A stretch of 64,000 nucleotides of DNA, from NCBI RefSeq assembly GCF_009617575.1, contig NZ_WIXJ01000005.1:124001-188000 (forward strand), given 5' to 3'. Shown here one piece after another: positions 30,464 through 41,200 of this stretch. Positions within the stretch are counted from its first letter, which is position 1. Each line of letters opens with the position of its first letter. The position numbers and the translations under genes were made by a program. This stretch comes from Rhodocyclus gracilis. GTDB lineage: Bacteria > Pseudomonadota > Gammaproteobacteria > Burkholderiales > Rhodocyclaceae. The notes beneath the pieces are model-generated. The model did no database searches, was not told where the DNA came from, and saw only the letters and a program-made list of their open reading frames with translations.

Positions 30464-31162
30464 TTACGGCGCGCCCTCGGCCTTTTTGGCCTCGCGCTCG
30501 GCGCGGTGCCTGGCGCGTTCGGCGTCGCGCTCGCGCCGGTCGGCTTCTTCGGCGAGTGTCTTGCGGCGGCCTTCTTCGGCTTGCGCGGCTTTTTCGGCCA
30601 GATGCTGTTCGCGCTCGGCGGCCCGTCGCGCTTCTTCGGCGCGGTAACGCGCTGCCTGTTCGCGTTCATCGACGGCACGCCGTTCGGCGTCCTGCGCGCG
30701 CTGTGCGTCCTTGGCCTGAATTTCGGCGCGGCGATGTTCCCGTTCGAAGTCGCGCGCCATCTGGTCGAGCGGGCGGATGGCGATGGACGCCGCCGTGAAC
30801 GCCTTTTTGGCATCTTCAAGGCAGGCGTTCATCAGGAACCTGCTGTAGCACGCGTCCTTCTCCGCCGCGTAACGGCGCTCGTTTTCGCTACGCAGCGCTT
30901 CGGCGCGCTGGTGCATTGCCTGGGCGTCTTCCATCGATTGCGGCGGCGTGATCGGTCCGACGACCAGTTCGGCGGCGGCGGCAGTCGGCACGGAAAAGAC
31001 GTTGGTGAGGTTCGTTCCTCGTGTGGCGCTGCCCGTGTCGGGCGAATGCGCACCCGGCAGCGCGTTGGCACCCAGACCGACCCAGCAGGCCGCGCCGAGT
31101 AGGCCAACGAGGCCGAGGCGCCAAGCGGGGCGGCGGAGCGGCGCGTTTTCCGTGTGTCTCAT
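30464..31162 (-). CDS. Hypothetical exported or membrane-anchored coiled-coil protein
   Basis: I do not recognise a named family. The 232-residue product from ATG 31162 has one N-terminal hydrophobic helix (about 15-34) that may be an uncleaved signal or anchor. A short ordered part holds two cysteines (ACYSRFLMNACLED), and a long charged Ala/Arg/Glu-rich stretch (about 120-225) forms a predicted coiled coil. Composition is strongly biased but codon use is like its neighbours. It converges on the acyltransferase gene, with a GC-rich hairpin spanning both stops. Confidence 0.7.
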   Translation of the reverse strand: MRHTENAPLRRPAWRLGLVGLLGAACWVGLGANALPGAHSPDTGSATRGTNLTNVFSVPTAAAAELVVGPITPPQSMEDAQAMHQRAEALRSENERRYAAEKDACYSRFLMNACLEDAKKAFTAASIAIRPLDQMARDFEREHRRAEIQAKDAQRAQDAERRAVDEREQAARYRAEEARRAAEREQHLAEKAAQAEEGRRKTLAEEADRRERDAERARHRAEREAKKAEGAP

Positions 31163-31357
31163 GAATGTTCTCTCTTTCGTTGCCGCGCCACGAGCGGCGG
31201 TGTCCGATCGGCGAGGCCGTAAAATAGCCACTTTCACCAGACGACGCCAGCGTGGCCGCGGTGATTTCCCTGCTGTTTTGCCAGCGTGCCGCCGTCCTTG
31301 CTGCCCGGCTGTTCCGGCGCCACAGCGTCTGCCCCATTTCTCCGTGATCGCTCAATC

Positions 31358-33325
<1,968 letters not shown>

Positions 33326-33448
33326 ACGACACGCCAGCCAAACGACGGCTAAAGCCGGCTCTCCGTGCGCGCCGCCGGCCCGGCCGCCCCGTTTTGCTAG
33401 AATTCGCCCTGCCCGGCGGCGCGCCCGGCACAACATCAGGGAGCCATA

Positions 33449-34078
33449 ATGAAAATCGTCTGCCTCGACCTCGAAGGTGTTCTCGTCCCCGAGATCTGGA
33501 TCGAATTTGCCGAACGCACCGGTATCGCCGAACTGCGTCGCACCACCCGTGACGAGCCGAACTACGACACGCTGATGCAGTACCGTCTCGGCATCCTCGC
33601 CCAGCACGGCCTCGGCCTGCCCGACATCCAGAAGGTCATCGCCGAGATGGGGCCGATGCCCGGCGCGCGCGAATTCCTCGATGCGCTGCGCGAGGACTAC
33701 CAGCTGGTGATCCTCTCCGACACCTTCTACGAGTTCGCGCACCCGCTGATGCGCCAGCTTGGCTGGCCGACGCTTTTCTGTCACCGCCTGGAGGCCGACG
33801 CCAACGGCATTCTGGTCAACTACCACCTGCGCATGCCCGACCAGAAGCGCGAGGCGGTCAAACGCTTCAAGGAACTCAATTTCACCGTCGTCGCTGCCGG
33901 CGACTCGTACAACGACACCGCCATGCTCGGCGAAGCGCACGGTGGCATCCTCTTCCACCCGCCGGAAAACGTCATCCGCGAATTCCCGCAATACCCGGTC
34001 GTGCGCGACTACGCTGCCTTGCGCGCCGAAATCGACGCCGCCTTCGTCCGCGCCGCCGACCTTAACCCCACCCGCTGA
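33449..34078 (+). CDS. thrH: ThrH: phosphoserine phosphatase / phosphoserine:homoserine phosphotransferase
   Basis: A 209-residue HAD-superfamily enzyme. The nucleophile motif is CLDLEGVLVPEIW with D7 and E9; the D-x-E form with VPEIW is typical of ThrH. Motif II lies in LILSDTF-like VILSDTFYEF and motif III in GDSYNDTAML. In Pseudomonas the enzyme can move phosphate from phosphoserine to homoserine, bypassing ThrB, or act as a serine-forming phosphatase. A TAGAAT box at 33398-33403 and a GGGAG ribosome site precede it. Confidence 0.92.
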   Translation: MKIVCLDLEGVLVPEIWIEFAERTGIAELRRTTRDEPNYDTLMQYRLGILAQHGLGLPDIQKVIAEMGPMPGAREFLDALREDYQLVILSDTFYEFAHPLMRQLGWPTLFCHRLEADANGILVNYHLRMPDQKREAVKRFKELNFTVVAAGDSYNDTAMLGEAHGGILFHPPENVIREFPQYPVVRDYAALRAEIDAAFVRAADLNPTR

Positions 34079-34089
34079 AAGTCCCGCTC

Positions 34090-34977
34090 ATGCATCCGCA
34101 CCGTTTCTTCACGCTGACCGCTTCCTGCCCCGACCGCTCCGGCATCATCGCCCGCGTCGCCGGTTTCATCGCCGAGCACCGCGGCTGGATTCTCGAATCC
34201 AGCTACCACGCCGATGCCGCCGTCGAGCCCGTAGCGACGCGCGACGAAGCGGGGCGTTACTACATGCGCATCGAGATCCGCGCCGACTCGCTGCCCTTCC
34301 ACCTCGCCGAATTCCGCGAGCGCTTCCGGCCGGTCGCCGAAGAGCTGGAGATGACGTGGAAGATCACCGATTCAGCGGTGAAAAAGCGTGTCGTCCTGCT
34401 CGTCAGCAAGCAGGAGCACTGCCTCTACGATCTGCTGGCGCGCTGGCAGTCGAAGGAACTCGACATCGAGATTCCCTGCATCATCTCGAACCACGACACC
34501 TTCCGGGGGTTCGTCGAGTGGCACGGCATCCCCTTTCACCACGTGCCCGTCGACGCGTCGAACAAGGCAGCCGCCTTCGCCGAGATCCGTCGCATCTTTG
34601 ACGAAGTGCGCGGCGACACCATGGTGCTGGCCCGCTACATGCAGATCCTGCCGCCCGAGTTATGCGCGGCGTATCCGGGGCGCGTCCTCAATATTCACCA
34701 CTCCTTCCTGCCCAGCTTCGTCGGCGCGCGGCCCTACCATCAGGCCTACCAGCGCGGCGTCAAACTGATCGGCGCCACCTGCCACTACGTTACCGCCGAT
34801 CTCGATCAGGGGCCGATCATCGAGCAGGACGTCATCCGCATCGACCACTCAGACTCCGCCGACGACATGGTGCGCTACGGCAAGGACATCGAAAAAGCCG
34901 TTCTCGCCCGTGGCTTGCGCTACCACCTCGAAGACCGCGTGCTGGTTCACGGCAACAAAACCATCGTCTTCCGCTGA
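34090..34977 (+). CDS. purU: Formyltetrahydrofolate deformylase PurU
   Basis: A 295-residue enzyme that hydrolyses 10-formyl-tetrahydrofolate to formate and tetrahydrofolate, balancing one-carbon pools and supplying formate to PurT. An N-terminal ACT domain (about 5-85, starting HRFFTLTASCPDRSGI) is followed by a formyltransferase fold with NIHHSFLPSF and the catalytic Asp in DLDQGPIIEQD. It follows thrH after 11 bases; both connect to serine/one-carbon metabolism. Confidence 0.96.
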   Translation: MHPHRFFTLTASCPDRSGIIARVAGFIAEHRGWILESSYHADAAVEPVATRDEAGRYYMRIEIRADSLPFHLAEFRERFRPVAEELEMTWKITDSAVKKRVVLLVSKQEHCLYDLLARWQSKELDIEIPCIISNHDTFRGFVEWHGIPFHHVPVDASNKAAAFAEIRRIFDEVRGDTMVLARYMQILPPELCAAYPGRVLNIHHSFLPSFVGARPYHQAYQRGVKLIGATCHYVTADLDQGPIIEQDVIRIDHSDSADDMVRYGKDIEKAVLARGLRYHLEDRVLVHGNKTIVFR

Positions 34978-34999
34978 GCGAGGCGAGTTGCAAAAAAAC

Positions 35000-35016
35000 A
35001 ACACGCGAACCGTGTT
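35000..35016. promoter_or_regulatory. Inverted repeat AACACG-N5-CGTGTT upstream of the porin gene
   Basis: A perfect 6-bp dyad lies about 140 bases before the porin start. Downstream, TTGCCA (35061-35066) and TATAGA (35086-35091) are promoter-like but 19 bases apart. The dyad is a candidate operator for the porin; the regulator is unknown. Confidence 0.35.
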
Positions 35017-35156
35017 ACGACACTTAAAGCTGTTTCGAGGTTGCCGCGCCCTGCCCCCGTTTGCCAGAATCGCCCCAACTTCTCGTATAGAGAGGTAAGA
35101 CCCGGCGGCAGGAAGCTCATTCCTGTCTTCGATCTCAAACCTAGAGGAGATTCACA

Positions 35157-36323
35157 ATGCAGAAGAAACTCATCGCACTGGCCGTTGCTGGCCTCGTTTC
35201 CGGCGGCGCCTTCGCGCAGTCGAACGTCACGATCTACGGCGTTGCTGACGCAACGTTCGACAACGTTAACGCCTCCAAGCAAACCGCTGCGACGCACTTC
35301 GACCGTCTGAACCGCGTCTCCGCCAACTCCTCCTACATCGGCTTCAAGGGCGAAGAAGCTCTGGGCAACGGCCTGAAGGCTGTTTTCCAACTCGAAGGTG
35401 GTCTGAACAACGACGCCGGCGCTTCCGGCCAATTCGGCTTCAGCCGTGACACGTTCGTTGGCCTGGCCAGCGACAGCTACGGTAAGGTTGTTCTCGGCAC
35501 GCTGACCGGCCCGACCCGCGCTCTCGGTTCGGCTGTCGACGTCTTCGCTGGCGCGACCGGCATCGGCGCCAATACCGGCGTGATCGGCAAGCTCGGCAAT
35601 ACGCTGGTTGGCACGACTGATGCCAACGGTGCGTACAGCGCCACGACCGTTGCTCGTTCGTCGACCCAGTCGTCGGTCTTCGATACGCGCTGGAAGAACG
35701 CCATTGCCTACGTGTCGCCGACGCTTGCCGGCTTCCAAGGTACGGCGGCTTACGTCGCCAACGAGAACAAGTCCGAAGGTCAGTTCGGCATCAACACGTC
35801 TGGCTATGACCTCGGCCTGACCTACACGAATGGCCCGATCTTCGGTGGTATCACCTACAACGCCGTTCAATTCAACAACGGTTCGCTCAACAACCCGGTG
35901 GTTGGTCTGCCTGGCCTGAACACCAAGGTCAGCGATTTCCGCGTCGCCGGTATCTATGACTTCGGCGTGGCTTCGGTTCGTGCCCTGTACGAACAAACCA
36001 AGCTGACGGCCGATGGCATCAGCGACCTCAAGCAAAACGTCTGGGGTCTGGGCGGCACGTTCAACGTGACGGCGGCTGGCAAGATCGTTGGTCAGTTCTA
36101 CAAGGCTAACGACGTTGAAAACCTCGCTGGTCCGAACGGCGCCCGTCTGTGGGCCGTTGGTTACGAGCACAGCCTGTCCAAGCGTACCCTGCTGAAGGCG
36201 ACCTACGCCAACCTGAAGAGCGACTCCGGCAGCGCCTACGACTTCGGTGTCAACGCCACCGGCGGTGCAGCGGCTGGCGGCACGGTTTCCGGCTTCCAGT
36301 TCGGCGTGCGTCACTCCTTCTAA
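35157..36323 (+). CDS. Gram-negative trimeric porin (Omp32/GBP type)
   Basis: A 388-residue general porin with a 20-residue signal peptide ending in GGAFA, then QSNVTIYGVADATFD, the characteristic first strand of betaproteobacterial porins. The expected sixteen-strand barrel ends in FQFGVRHSF with the terminal Phe. Acidic and basic residues around 95-125 fit loop 3 and the constriction zone. Codon choice is narrow and different from its neighbours (many GCT, AAC and GGT), as in highly expressed genes. It has a GGAG ribosome site and its own terminator. Confidence 0.95.
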   Translation: MQKKLIALAVAGLVSGGAFAQSNVTIYGVADATFDNVNASKQTAATHFDRLNRVSANSSYIGFKGEEALGNGLKAVFQLEGGLNNDAGASGQFGFSRDTFVGLASDSYGKVVLGTLTGPTRALGSAVDVFAGATGIGANTGVIGKLGNTLVGTTDANGAYSATTVARSSTQSSVFDTRWKNAIAYVSPTLAGFQGTAAYVANENKSEGQFGINTSGYDLGLTYTNGPIFGGITYNAVQFNNGSLNNPVVGLPGLNTKVSDFRVAGIYDFGVASVRALYEQTKLTADGISDLKQNVWGLGGTFNVTAAGKIVGQFYKANDVENLAGPNGARLWAVGYEHSLSKRTLLKATYANLKSDSGSAYDFGVNATGGAAAGGTVSGFQFGVRHSF

Positions 36324-36350
36324 TATCGTCTAACCACGATATCGGAATTA

Positions 36351-36377
36351 AAACGGGCGCTTCGGCGCCCGTTTTTT
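36351..36377 (+). terminator. Rho-independent terminator after the porin gene
   Basis: AAACGGGCGC (36351-36360) and GCGCCCGTTT (36365-36374) pair perfectly around a TTCG tetraloop, followed by T residues to 36377. A weaker stem, ATATCGT-CTAACC-ACGATAT (36323-36342), starts at the stop codon. Confidence 0.92.
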
Positions 36378-36500
36378 CGTTGACGCGCCGGTGTTCAATG
36401 TGCGCCGTGCGTGTGGTCAACCGACAGCCGGTTTGGTGTCGCGGCGGTGGGCGGGGTATGCTTCGGCTCCTCTGTTTCGTCGATTCGCCGGAGTGTCCGC

Positions 36501-36929
36501 ATGAAGAAGCTCGCCTGGGGTTTGGCTATCCTCCTTGCCTTGGTGGCGCTGGATTGGTTCATCCGCGCGCCGGATTCGCGCTCGCGGGATCTGACGCGGG
36601 TCATCGCCGAGCAGGGGAGCGCCGAGTTGAAGGCGTATCCGTATTCCTTCCGCGTGCTGAAGGTTGAGGGCAATGTGGCGTTTTTGTCGACGCCGCGCAG
36701 TTTTGACGTGCCCGCCGCACGGCTGATTGCCGTGCTCTACCCCGATATCAACACCAAGAACGCCAACGATCCGGCCTTCGTCACCGCGCAGCAGACGCTG
36801 GCGCGCATTCAGGGCGAGGCGCAGGAGATCGTTGCTGCGCAGCCCGGCATCACCGCCGTGCGTTGGAAGCTCGACCGCGACTGGCTGGTGGGTCACCACA
36901 TCGAAGTCCCCGATGGTGCGGGCCCGTAA
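36501..36929 (+). CDS. Hypothetical protein with one N-terminal membrane helix
   Basis: No family recognised. From ATG 36501 the product is 142 residues. It has a lysine-led hydrophobic helix (about 3-22) that is a signal or anchor, followed by a soluble periplasmic domain of about 115 residues with no cysteines and a conserved-looking LKVEGNVAFLSTPRSFDVPAARLIAVLYPD core. Third-position GC bias fits a real gene. It stands alone between the porin terminator and the small Cys/His protein upstream of the metal-transport genes. Confidence 0.65.
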   Translation: MKKLAWGLAILLALVALDWFIRAPDSRSRDLTRVIAEQGSAELKAYPYSFRVLKVEGNVAFLSTPRSFDVPAARLIAVLYPDINTKNANDPAFVTAQQTLARIQGEAQEIVAAQPGITAVRWKLDRDWLVGHHIEVPDGAGP

Positions 36930-37131
36930 CGTCGGCGTCACGGCGACTGGCTATGATCCGCGAGTCGTTGAGCGCTAAAGTGCCGTCCCTCGCCGTCGCC
37001 TTGCCGACATGCCGCCGCCTGAGTTTTGCATGCGGCCGCCGGAGTGCCGGCGTCCCTCGCCCTTGTCGCCGAGTGCCAAGGCCGACTCCTTCCTCTTTCA
37101 AACACCACTGATCCTTTCGAGCGATCTGCCC

Positions 37132-37572
37132 ATGCGTCTCCTGTCCCGTTTCCTTGCGCGCTTCCGCCTGCCGGCGGCGCGTCGGGGCGTTGACCGGCAG
37201 GTCGCGTCTGCGGCGTCGCATGGGGGACGCGGGCAGGTGCACGGCGGGCCTTTCGCCGGCGCGTCGCTAGCGAGCGGCTGGGCTGCCATTGCGCCGCGTG
37301 CGCTGCTGACCTTGCTGCTGGCGCTGACGCTCGTTAGCGCGCAGTGTCATGCGCTCAGCCACGAGTTCGCCCACTGGCAGGGCAAGGCAGCGCCGGCGGA
37401 GGCGCAGTATTGCCCGGAATGTCTGCTGGGGCATGCGCTCGATACACCGCTGGCCTCGACGCCGGTGTTCCTGCCGGGCGCCCTGCCCGCGCCCTTACCC
37501 CGGCCGGCGTTTGCCGTCGCCGAATTCTCCGCGCCGCCTGCGGCGGCGTGCGCGCGCGGTCCCCCTCGCTAG
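37132..37572 (+). CDS. Small Cys/His-containing membrane protein upstream of a metal uptake operon
   Basis: The 146-residue product from ATG 37132 begins with a basic region, has one hydrophobic helix (about 45-65), then a compact set of potential metal ligands (SAQCHALSHEFAHWQ and YCPECLLGHALD), and ends in a Pro/Ala-rich tail. It resembles DUF2946-type proteins found beside zinc or copper transport genes. It lies 294 bases before the outer membrane gene of the metal operon, in the same direction. A role in metal handling is inferred from position and ligands only; the exact start is uncertain. Confidence 0.6.
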   Translation: MRLLSRFLARFRLPAARRGVDRQVASAASHGGRGQVHGGPFAGASLASGWAAIAPRALLTLLLALTLVSAQCHALSHEFAHWQGKAAPAEAQYCPECLLGHALDTPLASTPVFLPGALPAPLPRPAFAVAEFSAPPAAACARGPPR

Positions 37573-37866
37573 CGCGGCGTGACCGGTGAGGCACTCCCCG
37601 CCGGATAGTTCCTGTTCTCCCTGTTGTGCGGTAGCAACACAGCGCTTGCGCGATTGGCGTGGCGATCACGTCTCCGTGCGCGCTCGCCGTCGGCGCTTGT
37701 GAGTGCGCTCTGCCTTGTAGACGATACGCGAGCCTACGTGCCCACCCGGCGCGAGTCGTTCACATCGCCCGTCGCTCGCCAACAGAAACGAGACAGCCCT
37801 TGGCATCCCGAATTTGCAGACCCGGCGCACGCGCTATGGGCGCGCCAGCCGGGCAAAGGAGCATTC
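37573..37866 (+). other. Intergenic region before the metal uptake operon, with one inverted repeat
   Basis: Apart from the dyad TGTTG-N8-CAACA (37622-37639) I see no recognisable operator; it does not match the Zur boxes I know. The region contains an open frame in phase with the next gene from 37624, but its composition does not look like protein. The next gene has an AAAGGAG ribosome site just before its ATG at 37867. Confidence 0.4.
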
Positions 37867-39432
37867 ATGCAGAGCCCTTTTTCTTCTACGTCCTCGCTGC
37901 GAGTCAGTCGCCGTGCCAGTCACCGTGTTGATGCACCGCGCGGCGGGCTTGCTGGCGCCTACGCCGCTGTATTCGCAACGCCGCCGCGATTGATCGGCCG
38001 CCGCTTTTCGTCCTCGTCGCTGGCCTTGGCGGTGAGCGGTGCGTTTCTCTTCTCACCCTTCGCCGCTCTGCCGGCGCATGCCGCGGGTGATGCCGATCTG
38101 GCGGCGATCCGTGCGCAGATTGCCGAGATGAAGTCAGCGTACGAGCAGCGCATCAGCGCGCTGGAGTCGCGCCTGCAGGAGGCGGAGCGCAGCGCCAGTC
38201 GCGCCGAGCAGCGTGCGGGCGACGCCGAAAGCGGCGCGGCGCAGGCGACGGCGGTGGCGCAGCAGGCGGCGCAGCGGCCCGAGTCGGCGGCGGCGTTCAA
38301 CCCGGAAATCTCGCTGATCCTCAGCGGCAACTACAGCAATCTCTCGCAGAATCCGGCCAATCGACGGCTGCAAGGTTTTCTGCCGTCGAATGGCGAAAAG
38401 ATGCCGGAGACACGCAGCTTCAATCTTGGCGAATCGGAGCTCGCGGTGTCGGCGAATGTCGATCACCTCTTCCGGGGCAATTTCCGTCTGTCGCTGGCGC
38501 AGGACAACAGCGTCAGCGTCGAGGAGGCGAGCGTGCAGACGCTCGGCATGGGCGGCGGCGCGAATCTCAAGTTCGGCCGCTTCCTTTCGGGTGTCGGCTA
38601 TCTGAACGAGCAGCACGCGCACGAGTGGGATTTCTCGGACGCGCCGCTGCCGTATCAGGCGTTTTTTGGCAACGCCCTCGGCATGGACGGTGTGCAGGCG
38701 CGCTGGCTGGCGCCGACGCCGATGTTCCTCGAAATCGGCGCCGAAGCGGCGCGCGCGCAGAGCTTCCCGACGACCGACAGCACGCGCAGCAAGAACGGCA
38801 TGATGTCCGGCGCGCTCTTCGCCCACATCGGCGACGAACTCGGCACCGACAACAACTGGCGTGCCGGTCTCTCCTACTTCCAGTCGAAGCCGCAAGATCG
38901 CCGCTATGACGATCCGCTCGTCGGCAATGACGCGTTGCACAATAGCTTCAGTGGCGACAGCAAGACCTGGATCGCCGACGTTCTCTGGAAATGGGCGCCG
39001 AATGGCAACGCCAGCCAACAGAACCTCAAGGTGCAGGGCGAGTATTTCCGCCGTAGCGAAGACGGCACCCTCGCCTACGACACCGGCAACGTGAGCAACG
39101 CCGCCGCCAGCGGCGGCTACCGCAATACGCAGTCGGGGTTCTACGCGCAGACGGTCTGGCAGTTCATGCCGCGCTGGCGCGTCGGCTACCGCTATGACCG
39201 GCTCGATTCTGGCTCGCCGGTTCTCGGCTCCTCGCTGGCGGCGGCGAATTTGCCCTTGCTGGCGAGCTTCACGCCGACGCGCAACACGCTGATGGTCGAC
39301 TGGAGCGCCAGCGAGTTCTCCCGCATCCGCCTGCAAGTGGCCGAAGACAAGACGCGGCCTGACGCGACCGACCACCAGATCTGGCTGCAATACGTCATGA
39401 GCCTGGGCGCGCATGGCGCGCACAAGTTCTGA
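37867..39432 (+). CDS. Putative outer membrane porin of the metal uptake operon, with N-terminal coiled coil
   Basis: A 521-residue exported protein. The signal region is long: about 45 polar or basic residues precede the hydrophobic core, which ends in ALPAHA near residue 75. A heptad-rich coiled coil follows (about 80-140), then a beta-rich barrel-like domain with many Asn, Tyr and Gly to the end (LGAHGAHKF). The architecture recalls OprP/OprO-type porins, where a coiled coil projects into the periplasm. Its place 20 bases before a metal-binding protein gene suggests that it admits metal ions or metal complexes. No TonB box or plug domain is seen. Confidence 0.75.
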   Translation: MQSPFSSTSSLRVSRRASHRVDAPRGGLAGAYAAVFATPPRLIGRRFSSSSLALAVSGAFLFSPFAALPAHAAGDADLAAIRAQIAEMKSAYEQRISALESRLQEAERSASRAEQRAGDAESGAAQATAVAQQAAQRPESAAAFNPEISLILSGNYSNLSQNPANRRLQGFLPSNGEKMPETRSFNLGESELAVSANVDHLFRGNFRLSLAQDNSVSVEEASVQTLGMGGGANLKFGRFLSGVGYLNEQHAHEWDFSDAPLPYQAFFGNALGMDGVQARWLAPTPMFLEIGAEAARAQSFPTTDSTRSKNGMMSGALFAHIGDELGTDNNWRAGLSYFQSKPQDRRYDDPLVGNDALHNSFSGDSKTWIADVLWKWAPNGNASQQNLKVQGEYFRRSEDGTLAYDTGNVSNAAASGGYRNTQSGFYAQTVWQFMPRWRVGYRYDRLDSGSPVLGSSLAAANLPLLASFTPTRNTLMVDWSASEFSRIRLQVAEDKTRPDATDHQIWLQYVMSLGAHGAHKF

Positions 39433-39452
39433 TTTCCTTCAGGAGCACATCA

Positions 39453-40370
39453 ATGAACGTTCTGAAAAAACTCGTCGCGCTCTCGGCGCTGACACTACTC
39501 ACCGTGCTGGCCGTGCCCGCCGAGGCAGCGATCAAGGTATTTGCCAGCGTGCCGGAATGGGCCGCACTGGCGCGCGAAATCGGCGGCGAGCACGTCGATG
39601 TCTACGCGGCGACGAATGGCCTGCAAGACCCCCATCGCGTCGAAGCCAAGCCCTCGCTGATCGCCCGCGCGCGCAACGCCGATCTGGTGATTGCCACCGG
39701 CGGTGAGCTGGAGATCGGTTGGCTGCCGCTGGTGCTGCGCGAATCCGGCAACGAGCGTGTGCAGCCGGGGCAGCCCGGCTATTTCGAGGCGGCGCGCTAT
39801 GTGAGCTTGCGCGAAGTGCCGGCCGTGCTCGACCGCGCGCAGGGCGACGTGCACGCCGCCGGCAACCCGCACATCCAGACCGACCCCCGCAATCTGCTGA
39901 AAATCGGCGAGGCGCTGACGTTGCGTCTTGCCGAGATCGACCCGGCCAACGCGGCGGCGTATCAGGCGGCGGGCAAATCCTTCAACGAGCGCCTGCGCGC
40001 CGCCATCTCCCGCTGGGAGAAGCTCGCCGCGCCGCTCGCCGGCGTGCCGATCCTCGTTCAGCACAAGGCTTTCCCCTATCTCATCGCCTGGCTTGGCATG
40101 AAGGAGGTGGGCAGCCTTGAGCCGAAGCCCGGCGTCGAGCCGACGAGCGCGCAACTTGCCGCCATCGTCGCGCGTCAGGCGAGCACGCCGGCACGGATGG
40201 TCATTCGCCCCGCTTACCAGTACGACGCGCCGTCGCGCTGGGTTTCGGCGCAGGCAAAAATTCCGGCGATAGCCCTGCCCTTCACGGTCGGCGGCACGGC
40301 AGAGGCGAAGGATCTCTTCTCGCTTTATGAGGACACCATCCGGCGTCTTTTGCAGGGGCTGAAAGAGTGA
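39453..40370 (+). CDS. ZnuA-like metal ABC transporter substrate-binding protein
   Basis: A 305-residue periplasmic protein of the cluster A-I (ZnuA/MntC/TroA) family. A 26-residue signal peptide ends in AEAA. Metal ligands include H61 in GLQDPHRVEAKP, a His in AGNPHIQTDP near 137, and a His in LVQHKAFPYLIAWLG near 208. The His-rich acidic loop of enterobacterial ZnuA is absent, so zinc is likely from context but manganese or iron cannot be excluded. The stop overlaps the GTG start of the ATPase gene. Confidence 0.88.
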   Translation: MNVLKKLVALSALTLLTVLAVPAEAAIKVFASVPEWAALAREIGGEHVDVYAATNGLQDPHRVEAKPSLIARARNADLVIATGGELEIGWLPLVLRESGNERVQPGQPGYFEAARYVSLREVPAVLDRAQGDVHAAGNPHIQTDPRNLLKIGEALTLRLAEIDPANAAAYQAAGKSFNERLRAAISRWEKLAAPLAGVPILVQHKAFPYLIAWLGMKEVGSLEPKPGVEPTSAQLAAIVARQASTPARMVIRPAYQYDAPSRWVSAQAKIPAIALPFTVGGTAEAKDLFSLYEDTIRRLLQGLKE

Positions 40371-41200
40371 CTCCGGCGCCGTTATTAAGCGTCTCCGCGC
40401 TCAGTGCCGGCTGGACTCGCCCGGTATGCCAGCCGATCAGCTTCACGCTGGCGGCCGGCGTGCCGGTGGAGGCTCTTCCGGTAAGCGAGGCGGATGCAGT
40501 GGCGAGTGAGGGCGCTGACGCGCCGGTAGTGAACACCCCGCGTTGGCGCGGCGAGATCGTCGGTATCGGCGGCCCGAATGGCGCGGGCAAGTCGACGCTG
40601 CTGGCAGCCATTGCCGGCAGTGCCCACGTCTTCGCCGGGGGCGTCGAGCGCCGCCCCGGTCTGCGTCTGGCGCACCAGACGCAGATGTCGCCCGCGTTCG
40701 CAGGCGTGCCGTTCAGTGGCGCCGATCTGCTGGCGTTGAGCGGCGCCAGCGCCGACGGCTTGCCGCCGTGGCTGGCGCCGCTCCTCAGAAAACGGCTCGA
40801 TCAGCTCTCGGGCGGGCAGCGGCAGTTCCTGCATCTGTGGGCGTGTCTGCACGCGCCGGCCGACCTCGTCATGCTCGACGAGCCGACCAATAACCTCGAC
40901 CCGGCCGGCGTTGCCGCGCTGGAGTTGGCCTTGCACCGCCGCGCCGCCGAGGGGGTCGGTCTGCTCGTCGTCAGCCACGACGCGCGCTTCATCGCTGCGG
41001 TGTGCGACCGCGTGCTGACGCTGGAGCCGCTGCCCGAAGGCGCAACGGAGGAGGCCGGCGCGATGCAAGCGCAGAGGGAGGCGATGGCGCCGAAGACGCC
41101 TTCGCCCGTCAGCGATGACGCACTCGCTCGCACTGCGCGGCCGCCTGCCGTGGTTCGCAGCGAACCGCCGGCGCGCGGAACCGCGGGAGACGTGTCATGA
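40367..41200 (+). CDS. ZnuC-like metal ABC transporter ATPase with two extra segments
   Basis: A 277-residue ABC ATPase starting at GTG 40367, which shares bases with the upstream stop. Walker A is GGPNGAGKST near residue 69, the signature is LSGGQRQ, Walker B is [12 protein letters not shown] and the H-loop is VVSHD. A Val/Glu/Ala-rich insertion of about 31 residues (32-62) separates the first beta strands from the Walker A strand, and a disordered tail of about 50 residues follows the domain. Both segments are outside the catalytic motifs, so activity should be kept. Confidence 0.88.
   Translation: MTPAPLLSVSALSAGWTRPVCQPISFTLAAGVPVEALPVSEADAVASEGADAPVVNTPRWRGEIVGIGGPNGAGKSTLLAAIAGSAHVFAGGVERRPGLRLAHQTQMSPAFAGVPFSGADLLALSGASADGLPPWLAPLLRKRLDQLSGGQRQFLHLWACLHAPADLVMLDEPTNNLDPAGVAALELALHRRAAEGVGLLVVSHDARFIAAVCDRVLTLEPLPEGATEEAGAMQAQREAMAPKTPSPVSDDALARTARPPAVVRSEPPARGTAGDVS

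Noticed and set aside
30455-30475. Rho-independent terminator between the acyltransferase and the coiled-coil gene
   Set aside because: GGCGCGC-N5-GCGCGCC can form a stem, but no T run follows on either strand, so I did not call a terminator.
37622-37639. TGTTG-N8-CAACA before the metal operon as a further copy of the GTTG-N7-CAAC sites
   Set aside because: The spacer is eight instead of seven and there is no sigma54 promoter nearby, so I do not count it in the same regulon.
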